From Ephydatia muelleri (taxonomy: Eukaryota; Porifera; Demospongiae; Spongillida; Spongillidae), in NCBI GenBank assembly GCA_013339895.1, contig JABACO010000030.1, forward strand, positions 310,001 to 374,000: a DNA stretch of 64,000 bases. The letters run 5' to 3'. Position numbers and translations under genes: made by a program. How positions within the stretch are numbered: the stretch's first letter is position 1; each line of letters begins with the position of its first letter. Below are positions 34,598 to 46,049 of this stretch, piece by piece. The notes under the pieces are model-generated. The model ran no database searches. It saw only the letters and a program-made list of their open reading frames with translations, and was not told the origin of the DNA.

Positions 34598-37500
34598 CAT
34601 TCTCAAAGTGGTCCTTCAAATCGGCTACACTTCCCAGACCTTGGAGAGCAGCATTCATATAGCAAGTATTACCAAGATTGGCAAGACCACATGGCTTGAC
34701 AACACCCCTTGACTGATTCTTTTGATCCCCCTTAGAATCAAAAACAACATTTTGTGATCTACGTTCATCTTGAATGCCTGTATTTGCACAACAGCTAAGC
34801 GTATCTGTGGTTGAATTAAACATTGAAAGTGTGGATGATAATGGTAGGTTACGTTCATAGCATATATCAGTTTGAGAATAAACATTCTTTGGTCTGATAG
34901 GGGAAACCTCATTATGAGACGATTGTAGCTCATTTTGCTGAATCACATTAAATTTATCACATGGATTAATTTGTGCATTGTTCGAAGGTAGGGACTGAGC
35001 TTCCTCAGATAGTTCATCTTGTGGATTGTTCAGAGGTAGGGACTGAGCTCCCTTTAGAGCAGATGGTTCATCTTGTGGATTGTTCAGAGGTAGGGACTGA
35101 GCTCTCTTTAGAGCAGATGGTTCATCTTGTGGATTGTTCAGAGGTAGGGACTGAGCTCCCTTTAGAGCAGATGGTTCATCTTGTGGATTGTTCAGAGGTA
35201 GGGACTGAGCTCTCTTTAGAGCAGATGGTTCATCTTGTGGATTGTTCTGTGGTAGGGACTGAGCTCCCTTTAGAGCAGATGGATCATCTTGTGGATTGTT
35301 CTGCGGTAGGGACTGAGCTCCCTTTAGAGCAGATGGTTCATTTTGTGGTAGGGACTGAGCTCCCTTTATAGCAGATGCTTCATCTTGTGGATTGTTCTGT
35401 GGTAGGGACTGAGCTCCATTTAGAGCAGATGATTCATCTTGTGGATTGTTCTGCGGTAGGGACTGAGCTCCCATTAGAGCAGATGGATCATCTTGTGGAT
35501 TGTTCTGCGGTAGGGACTGAGCTCCCTTTAGAGCAGATGGTTCATCTTGTGGATTGTTCAGAGGTAGGGACTGAGCTCCCTTTAGAGCAGATGGTTCATC
35601 TTGTGGATTGTTCAGAGGTAGGGACTGAGCTCTCTTTAGAGCAGATGGTTCATCTTGTGGATTGTTCTGTGGTAGGGACTGAGCTCCCTTTAGAGCAGAT
35701 GGATCATCTAGTGGATTGTTCTGCGGTAGGGACTGAGCTCCCTTTAGAGCAGATGGTTCATTTTGTGGTAGGGACTGAGCTCCCTTTATAGCAGATGCTT
35801 CATCTTGTGGATTGTTCTGTGGTAGGGACTGAGCTCCATTTAGAGCAGATGATTCATCTTGTGGATTGTTCTGCGGTAGGGACTGAGCTCCCATTAGAGC
35901 AGATGGATCATCTTGTGGATTGTTCTGCGGTAGGGACTGAGCTCCCTTTAGAGCAGATGGTTCATCTTGTGGATTGTTTTGTGGTAGGGACTTAGCTACC
36001 TTTAGAGCAGATGGATCATCTTGTGGATTGTTCTGTGGTAGGGACTGAGCTCCCTTTAGAGCAGATGGTTCATCTTGTGGATTGTTCTGCGGTAGGGACT
36101 GAGCTCCCTTTAGAGCAGATGGTTCATCTTGTGGATTGTTCTGTGGTAGGGACTGAGCTCCATTTAAAGCAGATGGTTCATCTTGTGGATTGTTCTGCGG
36201 TAGGGACTGAGCTCCCTTTAGAGCAGATGGTTCATCTTGTGGATTGTTCTGTGGTAGGGACTTAGCTACCTTTAGAGCAGATTGATCATCTTGTGGATTG
36301 TTCTGTGGTAGGGACTGAGCTCCCTTTATAGCAGATGGTTCATCTTGTGGATTGTTCTGTGGTAGGGACTGAGCTCCATTTAGAGCAGATGATTCATCTT
36401 GTGGATTATTCTGCGGTAGGGACTGAGCTCCCATTAGAGCAGATGGATCATCTTGTGGATTGTTCTGCGGTAGGGACTGAGCTCCCTTTAGAGCAGATGG
36501 TTCATTTTGTGGTAGGGACTGGGCTCCCTTTATAGCAGATGATTCATCTTGTGGATTGTTCTGCAGTAAGGGCTGAGCTTCCTTTAGAGCAGATGATTCA
36601 TCTTGTGGATTGTTCTGCGGTAGGGACTGAGCTCCCTTTAGAGCAGATGGTTCATCTCGTGGATTGCTCTGTGGTAGGGAATGAGCTCCCTTTAGAACAG
36701 ATGGTTCATTTTGTGGTAGGGACTGAGCTCCCTTTAGAGCAGATGGTTCATCTTGTGGATTGCTCTGCGGTAGGGACTGAGCTCCCTTTAGAGCAGATGA
36801 TTCATCTTGTGGATTGTTCTGCGGTAGGGACTGAGCTCCATTTAGAGCTGATGGTTCATTTTGTGGATTGTTCAGAAGATAGGACTGAGCTCCCTTTAGA
36901 GCAGATCGTTCATCTTGCAGATTGTTCTGTGGTAGGGACTGAGCTCCCTTTAGAGCAGATGGTTCATCTTGTGCATAGTTCTGCGGTAAGGACTGAGCTC
37001 CGCTTGGAGCAGATGGTTCATCTTGTGGATTGTTCAGAAGAAGGGACTGAGCTCCGTTTAGAGCATATGGTTCATTTTGTGGATTGTTCTGCGGTAGGGA
37101 CTGAACTCCCTTTAGAGCAGATGGTTCATTTTGTGGATTGTTCAGAAGAAGGGACTGAGTTCCTTTTAGAGCAGATAATTCATCTTGTGGATTGTTCTGC
37201 GATAGGGACTGAGCTCCCTTTAGAGCAGATGGTTCATCTTGTGGATTGTACTGCGGTAGGGACTGAGCTACCTTTAGAGCAGATGGTTCATTTTGTGGTA
37301 GGGACTGAGCTCCCTTTATAGCAGATGGTTCAACTTGTGAATTGTTCAGAAGAAGGGACTGAGCTTCCTTTAGAGCATATGGTTCATCTTGTGGATTGTT
37401 CTGCGGTAGGGACTGAGCTCCCTTTAGAGCAGATAATTCATCTAGTGGATTGTTCTGCGGTAGGGACTGAGCTCCATTTAGAGCAGATGGCTCATTTTGT

Positions 37501-37600
37501 GGTAGGGACTGAGCTTCCTTTAGAGTAGATGGTTCATCTTGTGGATTGTTCTGTGGATGGTACTGCTGTTCAATCAGATTTGTTTCAACCGTATTATTGC
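34598..37600 (-). CDS. Repeat-rich N-terminal exon ending in the USP Cys box
   Basis: Exon of about 1000 codons, acceptor CTATGTTCTTAG, donor AATG|GTATGTATT. An in-frame ATG exists at 37610 but overlaps the acceptor, so an upstream exon is likely; if the ATG is used the protein starts MFLGNN. Most of the exon is a tandem array of an 18-residue unit, hydrophilic and probably disordered. About 100 residues of unique Ser/Asn-rich sequence follow, then CGLANLGNTCYMNAALQGL, the USP Cys box, with the nucleophile codon at 34662-34664. USPs cleave ubiquitin from proteins; the repeat region may place or multimerise the enzyme, but nothing in it names a partner. The opposite strand is also open through the array, an effect of the 54-bp period. 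Confidence 0.85.
34950..37560 (-). repeat. Coding minisatellite, about 49 units of 54 bp (18 aa)
   Basis: Unit consensus ALKGAQSLPQNNPQDEPS. Most units are 18 residues; at least six are shortened to 14 by losing NPQD-like residues. Variants such as DDPSALMG, ESSALNG and SLPLNN recur in fixed order, showing an eight-unit higher-order repeat of 420 bp (near-identical copies spanning about 35105-35978). All indels keep the frame, so the array is under coding constraint. Confidence 0.95.
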
Positions 37601-38429
37601 CTAAGAACATAGTTACATGGAACAGTTCACTACAAAATGTCGTGATACAAATATTATAAAATGGTATATAAATCCTTTGCGTTTACATTGTTATAACTTC
37701 TGAACGATAAACGCTATCAACTCCCTACTTTCTACATTTCATACTACACCATTTCTCTATGGATGTCTTGCACATGCTCCGTGCCAGTATTGCAACGTCC
37801 GATACCCCACAGGGTATGAACCAGTCATACCTTCCGGCATGAGTAATCAAATCATTTCAAATTCGGTTTTTACATGTAGGTAGAGGGGTCCTATGGCTAG
37901 TGTTTTGTTCTGTTCGATAATTTGACTCTATCCGTTGCGGAGATAGAGATGTGCAAAGTTAATGCACATTTCTCGCTCCATTTGCCAGAGTTCCATTCTC
38001 CCATTCACACGAATATTAATCACTTCCTTGTTCCGCCCATTCTCCGCCTTAAACTAAGCTATAGCCGTTCGCAACTCCTGCAGTGTCTGTTTGTTTTTTG
38101 TTGTTCTGTTTATTTGTACGGGTCAATAAAGATGAGTTATCACTTCGTATGATCGTACGGGATCCAAGAGAAAGGTTGTCAGCTAGCGCCTGATGGTTGT
38201 CGCCGCCTTCCACGTCGCAGATGCATCACGATGCGCGTAAGGATTTTTTTTTCCTACTCCCTCGCATCACCCTTCGGTACCTAGTAGTGTATTATAAGCT
38301 TTCCCACATTTGCTTGCTGAACTTCATTCCTGTCACGCCCACTCAGCTACATTGCAGGGATGCTATAACATAGCACGTAAATATGCACTACACATATGCT
38401 TCCATACACCTACCTACTGTACCTTTGCA

Positions 38430-38890
38430 CACACAAACACGCCCACACGACACAAACACGCCCCCCCTACACACACAGACACGTAAGCACAACACACACA
38501 GACTGAGCTTGTACCATTTGCAGTGTTGTGTTCTTATTCTGACTGCTTTCACAACGCACGTAAATGTACACATCTGTGTGCACACACACACACATACACG
38601 CACACAGAGACACTGGCTTGCACCACTTGCAGTGACTTTGGGTTCTTATTTCTTACACTGTTTTACAGAGTGTAAATTTACATACTTGTCTGTGCACCAA
38701 TCGTCACACACACACACACATGCACACACGCGCACACAGTCTGAGCGTGTACCACGTCGAGTTCTTATTTGTTTTCACAAAGCGTACATGTGCATGAATG
38801 TACAGACCTGTACACACACTTGCATCGTTATGTAAATAGCCTGTACACCATATTCATCACACACACACATCACACATACACACACACACA
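38430..38890. repeat. CA microsatellite array with about 110-bp spacer units
   Basis: CA runs alternate with related spacers reading TGAGCTTGTACCA(C/T)TTGCAGTG and GTTCTTATTTCTCACACTG. The same spacer occurs inverted at 44800-45290 and again at 41615-41680 and 41890-41940. Confidence 0.85.
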
Positions 38891-38894
38891 CACA

Positions 38895-41357
38895 GAGCAT
38901 GAAATAGCGGGCGGCCCACGGCCAATTTCAGATCATTTCTTTAAAATGACCGAGCAATTTAGTTCAGCAATCGGCCAATTGGCCGAATGGGTTTTACTTA
39001 CATGTGCGGTTACTAGATAAGATCACATTGAAGGGTGACTCGATGTTTTAATTTTCAACTACACGTAAGTAATCCGCAATATAATTTAATGCTTAACCTT
39101 TTGCGTACGAAAGCAGATGGCTACTGAAGTCGAATGTACAAAGAGAAAGGTAACGTTTTCAACGTGGTGCTGTGACTTGACAATGAACTGAAGACTGTTA
39201 CGTGGATGGGCTGCGCAACTGAAACGTCTGCTGGAAAAACCAGAGATCATATATCATCTCTGGAAAAACATACGTGACTCATCTGAAATGTACAATTTGT
39301 GCTAAGTACAAAAGTAGACGACGTAATTACAGCGATCGATGGATCACCGGGGCCGATTCACTGCGTACAAGCACAATTAGAGACCATGCAAAGAGTGAAT
39401 AACATCAACATGCGATGACAATTCTATGCCTGGAGAAGGGATCATGCAGCCACTCGAGGTGAATCAAGTGCCGCTTCCGCGCCAATAATAGCAGCGCTAA
39501 CTTCACTGTCGGACAATGATCGAGCAGAACTACGTAAAAAGTCTGACATAGTCTCTCTTCTTGCTCAGGAGAAATTGTCTTTTTGTAAGTATCCATCTAT
39601 TTGTGAGCTGGAGGAACGTCATGGGGTGCAACTAGGATCAGCTTACAAGGATGGAGAAGGCAGCAAAGTCCTTCAGCCACTACATTGCTCAGTGTCAAAG
39701 TTGAAACAGTTAAATCTGTTAAATTTTTTTCATTGTTGCTTGATGGCTCAACAGATGCTGGAAACGTGGAAAGCGAGTTATTCCTTGTGATGCTGTTTGA
39801 CAAAGAGGGAGTGAATGAGAAAGTGGTTACTCACAGCCAGTTACTCAAAGTATGTGTGCCATCATCAGGAAGTGCTGAAAGTCTCTTCCATGCATTCACA
39901 GAAGCATTGAAAGTGATTGATGTTTCATCAATTAGCAAGGAGGACTGCATAAAGATGATTGGTATATTGCAACAGATGGAGCATGAAGCAATATTGCAAA
40001 AGCAGGACTAAAAGGCCTCATTGAAAACAAAATCCCATGGATTTTTGGATGTGGACTGTTCAGCCCATAGGCTCGAACTTGCAATAAAGTATGCATTGAA
40101 GAGATCATCCTTTGATCTAGGTGATGAAATGCTGCTTCAGTTACACTATCTCTATGAAAAAAGCCCCAAGAAATGTCACCAGCTTGAAGAGATAATTGTA
40201 GAGGATGCATTTTAGATGATAGCACTGCATGCAAGGGTGAGAAACCTATCAGAGCTAGTGGTACACGGTGGATTGCTCACAACATGGGGGCAATGAAACG
40301 TATTCTTTCTCAGTATGGGGTGTACACAAACCATCTTGCCTCACTCTCTCAAGATACCACACTGAAATCAACAGACAGAGCAAAGATTGTGGGCTATTAT
40401 AATAAGTGGACTAATGCAAAGTACCTGTTGGGGTGTGTTCTCTTCATTGACCTCCTTACCCCTCGTGCAATACTATCTAAGGTAATGCAGAATGATCAAC
40501 TAGACATTCTCGAGGCTCTTAGTGCTGTACTGATGGCACTCAAAGAAACAGGGATCCTGTGCACGATGGATATAGGTACGTGGCCTGCATATGCTTTAAC
40601 ATTGGGGAAATGTGAAAACAAAAATGGAAAGGTTTTATATCAGTGCCAGGATCTGAAGAATTTTAGTGCAGCTAAATCCTACTATGAAAGTCATTATAAA
40701 AGATATTGTTCACAGATTGCTGATAGCATCAAGGCTAGGCTCTCTTGGTCTAACCTCCAACAGTTTAGAGACATAATTTTTGTCTTAGCAACGCAGGGCT
40801 GGAAAATAAATAGTAGATGAGAATGAACCTTTAACACCTATCGATCGTCTCATAGACCAATTCTCTACACACCACTTGCATCAGCTGGAGCAGATTTTTA
40901 TGCTATTCGAATTGAATTCTCGAATATTCTGCAGTATGCTATCATGTACATATCCCTTGCAACGTGTGAATACCGTGTTGTGTGGTGGCGACTATTTCAT
41001 GCACCCTGTGCATCTGAATGGGCAAACGTGCTTATTCTAGCAGAGCTATTATTGTCACTTCCAGATTCGAATGGAAAAGTTGAAAGGACTTTTTCTCAAC
41101 TAAAAGTCTTTAAATCTGACAAACACTCACCAATGACACTTTAGATGATTTGCTCACCATCGTTACATCAAATTGTTCAATGAAGGACTTCAATCCTGAT
41201 AAAGTCATTGACCTTTGGTGGCAAAGCAAAACTCGAAGACCTAACCAGAAAGGCAGGCACTGTACTACACACAATACAGTGGAGGATACCTCTGATGATG
41301 ATTCTGATCCAGAGACTGAATGTTTCAAAATGTTGGAAGAGTGGGACCATTTAGCTT
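38895..41357 (+). pseudogene. hAT transposase relic (ZNF862-like), frameshifted
   Basis: Plus-strand pieces follow the order of vertebrate ZNF862/C17orf113-like hAT proteins: CSAHRLELAIKYALK (40055-40100), a GTRWIAHNMGA-like segment (about 40258-40295), LSQDTTLKSTDRAKIVGYYN (40345-40405), LTPRAILSKVMQNDQLDILE (40450-40520), and a C-terminal dimerisation block with WANVLILAELLLSLPDSNGK then VERTFSQLK (41020-41110). Multiple stops and frame changes, especially before 39680. It interrupts a CA/TG array of the foldback element. Confidence 0.65.
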
Positions 41358-41502
41358 TGTGTGTGTGTGTGCGTGTGTGTGTGTGACGAATATGGTGTAA
41401 TTTTCATAACAATGCAAATGTGTTCTGCACATGTACGTGCTTTGTGAATACAGTGTGAGAACCCAAAGTGTGAGTGCATGTGTGTGTGTTTGTGATGAAT
41501 AT

Positions 41503-41576
41503 TACAGGCTATTTACATAACAATGCAAATGTGTTCTTGCAAGAACACATTTGCATTGTTATGTAAATAGCCTGTA
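41503..41576. repeat. 74-bp perfect palindrome at an array inversion point
   Basis: Bases 41503-41539 are an exact reverse complement of 41540-41576, with no spacer, centred on TTGCAA. TG-oriented repeat sequence runs into it from the left and CA-oriented repeat sequence leaves on the right, so it marks a junction of two inverted repeat units. Confidence 0.95.
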
Positions 41577-41588
41577 CACCATATTTGT

Positions 41589-41619
<31 letters not shown>

Positions 41620-43157
41620 TACATTTGTACCACTTGCAGTGACCCTGGGTTCTTATTTCTCACACTATTATTACAAAGTGAAGATTTACATGAATGTACA
41701 CACCTGTGCACAAATTATGCAAATAGCCCCGTACACCATATTCATAACACACACACTCACACACATCAGTTATACACATGGCAAAGAATAACACTATGCA
41801 ACATGACGTGCGAAGGCTTTTAAATTCCTATGTACTCACCATTTGGCATAACCTTGCTAAACTTCTCTTTGCTCTTTATGCTACGTCCACTCAGATTTGT
41901 ACCACTTGCAAAGAGTTTGGTCTCTTATTTCTCATAGCAGAATATGTGAACATGCACTCACAGCTACACACTTATGCACGTGCACACATTGTGTTAATGA
42001 AACTGTTTTCCTTATGCAACTCATCATGCATGTGGAGTTCCCATTTGACTGGTTCTCAGTAGATCCTCCTTTGACTGCACATACGTACATGTACATGTGC
42101 ATGTAGCCGCAAAAGATGTAAATATATCGTGTTTGTCCCCCCATAGGATTGGTCCGCTATACAAACACTTGCACACATACACACACACACCATGGCAAAC
42201 ATTAAACTTGTCTAATGATGGTACTCACTATACGCACACACACAAACTCATGTACATTCCATGCAAGGTCTGAGCCTGTTCTCTGCACATACACTTGCAT
42301 TCTATTCCATTGAACTGCTCGTATCCATGTTTAAGAGGCCACTGATTCAATTCTCAATTTCTGGGACTGGGCCTTTCTACTCGTAGTGTGTTGCTCTCTA
42401 TTGTTTCATATGGTTGACAACTTCTGCATGTGGAGCTCCCTTATGACTGGTTCTCTATACATACATGCATCATGCAACATGAGACTCACAACACCTTTTG
42501 CTGAGAAGGTGTGAAATAATGTTTTCACATTTCTTAAACCTAGCTAACATTCTCGTCGTTCACACACACTCATCTTTTGGTCCAATTGCAGTGAATTCCG
42601 TCTCTTGTTTCGAACAACTAGATGTAGATGTAGTGTTACAGTACTGTCTACCAAATTACTTTGCTGCAATACACTCATCTGGTACACTCATCTAGCACTC
42701 TGGACAAGTGCTGAGCTGGATAATGAAATTGGTACAAACTTCCTTCTGACAGTTACATGTATATGTAAACTTACCACAGGCCCTGACCTACCACAATCTC
42801 CACTGATAGAAATTCATCACCATATAGGCCTTTCAACCTTTCCTTCAGTGCATGTTGAACTAAAATTGTATCTATGGTTGTATGCAAGGGAATTAAATGT
42901 CTCACAATATGTACACACTACATATCCACTTAATGTGCTTCACCTCCAGCCATTGCAGTACCCTATACACTCTTTTTATTCCCTGAATACAACACTGTGC
43001 TGCACTTGATATACTATGCTGGTCAGAGGTTATTGTACCCCTTTTTTGTTGGAAGCTGCGGGCGATGTTCCTACAAGAATGGGCTATGGCAATGAAATAA
43101 ATGTTCCTGTCAGATTGTGGTGGTCAGGGCCCATGGTAAGTTTACACTAAGCAAGTA

Positions 43158-44074
43158 CAGTAGCGGTCAAATTAAACATTACACATCGTCTTAGTGCTAC
43201 AATCTGGCGACTATGCAGAACGATCTAAAAAGACTATCCAAAACTCGAAACCTATATCGGCACCTAAAAAAGTGTTAACTAGCGGATGGGATTTAGTCTT
43301 AGTCTTTGCATCGTGCGCTTGCATGATGATACAGACAGTGCGCGCTTTTAGAAAAGTAGGACCTGTACATGTGCATTGGCTTAGGCTTTGGAGCGTCTCC
43401 GATTTTCCGGCAGCAAAATCGTCTGCGGCTCTCCATTTGGACACTACACTCATCAGTCCACAAAACGTCTTCAAAATTGCATCCATTAAATTCGCCTTGG
43501 CCCACTCCCGCCGCTTCTGTCTATTAACATTGCGTACATGCACTACCGCGAAATATCCATCCAAGAGATCTCCTGCAGCGAAGAACAGTGCAAAGACTTA
43601 TCTATTAACCACGTGACTGTAACAGCCGGTGGAGATGGTGCACTCTTGTTTCGTCGTCGATATGCATCTGTTGCTCAAATCAGTCCTTAATTTCTGCAGT
43701 CACCGTGAACAAACACCCTGAGCCCGGCTTTCTAGCGATGCTGTGGTTTCCGCGTACCTCTTCAAACACAAAAATACGTTTTCGCGAGTACACGATAGAT
43801 TTTCGGCCTTCAGTAAGTTACATATTGTAGGAGCTTTGTAGCCTTTGCGAGCAAGACATAACATGCGAAGTTTCAAATAGTAATCTTTATCAACTGAAGC
43901 ACGTGTGTAATAGCGGCCGAATATAAAAAACTAACCTAAAACGATGACTTGCAATGTGCTAAATAGTCAGCGTTTAAACGATACAGAGCCAAATGAACCT
44001 ACAAACGAAGCCATATATTTGTCGCACGGTCGTACCACTAACACGATGTGTGATGTTTAATTTGACCGCTACTG
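43158..44074 (-). mobile_element. Tc1/mariner-type element, internally decayed, 917 bp
   Basis: Terminal inverted repeats CAGTAGCGGTCAAATTAAACAT extend to about 45 bp with a few mismatches, flanked by TA on both sides as expected for this superfamily. Minus-strand frames 43564-43211 and 43505-43299 preserve part of a transposase, including DVLWTDECSVQMES with one catalytic Asp. The rest is missing or frameshifted, so it is non-autonomous. It sits in the loop of the foldback structure. Confidence 0.85.
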
Positions 44075-44869
44075 TAGTAAAAATATTGATTATGCCACAG
44101 TCAAAAAACAAAAAAAAACAGCCTCACATGGCTGGACTCAAAGAAAACACACTGAGAGTTACAGAAATTGGGAATAGGATCAGTGGCCTCATGAGCTGTT
44201 CAACAGAATAGATGCAGATCTATTCAGTGTGTGTGTGCATGTGTGCCATCATCATTAGTGAGTTATATAGTTTTACAGTGTGTGTGTGTGTCCATGAGGG
44301 CATGTACATGTACTCTGCGTGAGCTGAAAACTTTGAGAAATAAGAGGCCAAAGTCATGCAAGTGGAACAAAGCTAACAAAAAGAAGGGTTATGCCCAATA
44401 AGACAGTTTTATTTCACACCTCAAAGAACGGTGTTGTGAGTGTCTATGTACAGAGAACCAGCCATAAGGAGCTCCACATGCAAGGAGTGAAGTTGTTGAC
44501 TTCATGCAATACTACAGAGGGACACACTACGAGTACAAAGGGACAGGGTACAGAATTGAATACATGCATAAAGCAGTTAAATGGAATAGAATGCATGTGC
44601 ATGTGCAGAGAACAAGTTTAGCAGAATAGACCTTATGTGCAATGTACTATACATGTGTGTGTGTGTGTGTGTAGACTTGCTTAATTTTTTTCATGGAATG
44701 TGTGCGTAAAAGTGTACTGTAAATGAGTGTATGTATGTGTTGTGCACAAGATTCCATTTCCTTTACAATGAAAGTGTACAGTACGTGTACATTCATGCAC
44801 ATGGTACACTTTGTGAAAACAGTGTGAGAAATAAGAACCCAGTCACTGCAAGTGGTACAAGCTCAGTCT

Positions 44870-44875
44870 GTGTGT

Positions 44876-44919
<44 letters not shown>

Positions 44920-45025
44920 TAAATATGGTGCACAGGCTACAATGCAATTGCAAGTATGTGCAGGTGTGTACATTTTGTAACAATAGTGAAGAAACCAAAG
45001 TCACTACAAGTGGTACAAGCCCAGT

Positions 45026-45059
<34 letters not shown>

Positions 45060-45282
45060 ACATGCGCAATGTGTACATTCATGTACATATACTTGCTTTG
45101 TGAAAACAGTCAGAGAAATAAGAACCGAACGCTGCAAATGGTACAGCTCAGTCTCTGTGTGAGTGTGTGTGTGTGTGTGTGTGTGCGCGCGTACGCGCAA
45201 TGTGTACATTCATGTACATATACTTGCTTTGTGAAAACAGTCAGAGAAATAAGAACCGAACGCTGCAAATGGTACAAGCTCA

Positions 45283-45379
<97 letters not shown>

Positions 45380-45385
45380 CAGTAG
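44870..45385. repeat. TG microsatellite array with about 110-bp spacer units
   Basis: Four TG runs, the longest about 95 bases (45286-45375), are separated by near-identical spacers containing AATAAGAAC and GGTACAAGCTCAGTC. Inverted equivalent of the array at 38430-38890. Confidence 0.9.
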
Positions 45386-45979
45386 GGTAGGTGTATGGCA
45401 GGTAACAATGCAAGTGCGTAGTGCATGTTTATGTGAACTAAGTTATAGCATCCCTGCAGTCTAGCCGAGTGGGCGTGACAGGAATGAAGTTCAGCAAGCA
45501 AATGTGGGAAAGCTTTATAATACATTACTAGGTACCGAAGGGTGATGCGAATGAGTAGGAAAAATCCTTACGCGCGTCGTGATGCATCCGCGACGTGGGA
45601 GGCGGCAACAACCATCAGGCGCTAGCCGACAACCATTCACTTGGATTCCGTACGACCTTACGAAGTGATAACTCATATTCTTTGACCCATATAGACCCAG
45701 ACAAAAAAAAAAAAAAAAAATAGACACTGAGTTGCGAAAGGCTATATAGTTTAAGGCGGAGAATGGAGCATGTGATTAAAATTCATGTAGAATGAACTCT
45801 GGTTGCCTGCGCAAATCGAGCGAGAAATGTGCTTTAACTTTGCACACCTGTATCTCCGTAACGGATAGAGTCAAAATTAAGGAACAGAACAATTCAATAG
45901 GTATAGGACCCCTCTACCTACAAAACGAATTTGAAGCGATTTGCCGAAAGTTATGACTGGTTCATAACCTGTGGGATAT

Positions 45980-46049
45980 TAGTCTGGCGTAGCCACACCC
46001 TCGCGTATACACGTACGTGTATACGCGAGGGTGTGGCTACGCCAGACTA
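45980..46049. mobile_element. 70-bp perfect palindrome, MITE-like insertion
   Basis: Two exact 35-base arms without spacer, starting TAGTCTGGCG and centred on ACGT|ACGT. The left arm of the foldback lacks it, so it is an insertion in the right arm. GTGGG occurs on both sides (45971-45975 and 46050-46054), suggesting a 5-bp target duplication, with four extra bases (ATAT) on one side. Confidence 0.75.

Larger units (their letters stand above)
7981..37600 (-). other. Candidate split gene: repeat region + USP deubiquitinase + coiled coil + kinase
   Basis: Gene-level call joining twelve exons listed separately: 37600-34598, 34395-34292, 34075-33959, 29561-29454, 29376-29332, 29232-29165, 29112-29008, 23683-23583, 21906-21824, 21202-21152, 16346-16236 and 10239-7981. 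Every junction has an AG acceptor and a GT (once GC) donor, and all phases agree (1,0,0,0,0,2,2,1,0,0,0). Summed length is about 6155 nt, or about 2050 residues. The ten exons giving the USP part are strongly supported because the spliced product follows USP family order without gaps. The last two joins rest on phase, orientation, coiled-coil continuity and lack of a visible AATAAA near 21150. Against them, reading through the donor at 21152 gives a stop after one codon, so the USP could end there and the kinase be a separate gene. A 5' exon upstream of 37600 is probably missing, since the first exon begins at an acceptor-like site in phase 1. Confidence 0.55.

Noticed and set aside
34973-37528. 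Plus-strand open frames with an HLVDCSEVGTELPLEQM repeat
   Set aside because: Mirror image of the minus-strand coding minisatellite. The minus frame continues into a real USP Cys box, while the plus frames end without any domain.
44843-45525. Cys/Val- and His/Thr-rich open frames
   Set aside because: Products of TG/CA microsatellites inside the foldback structure.
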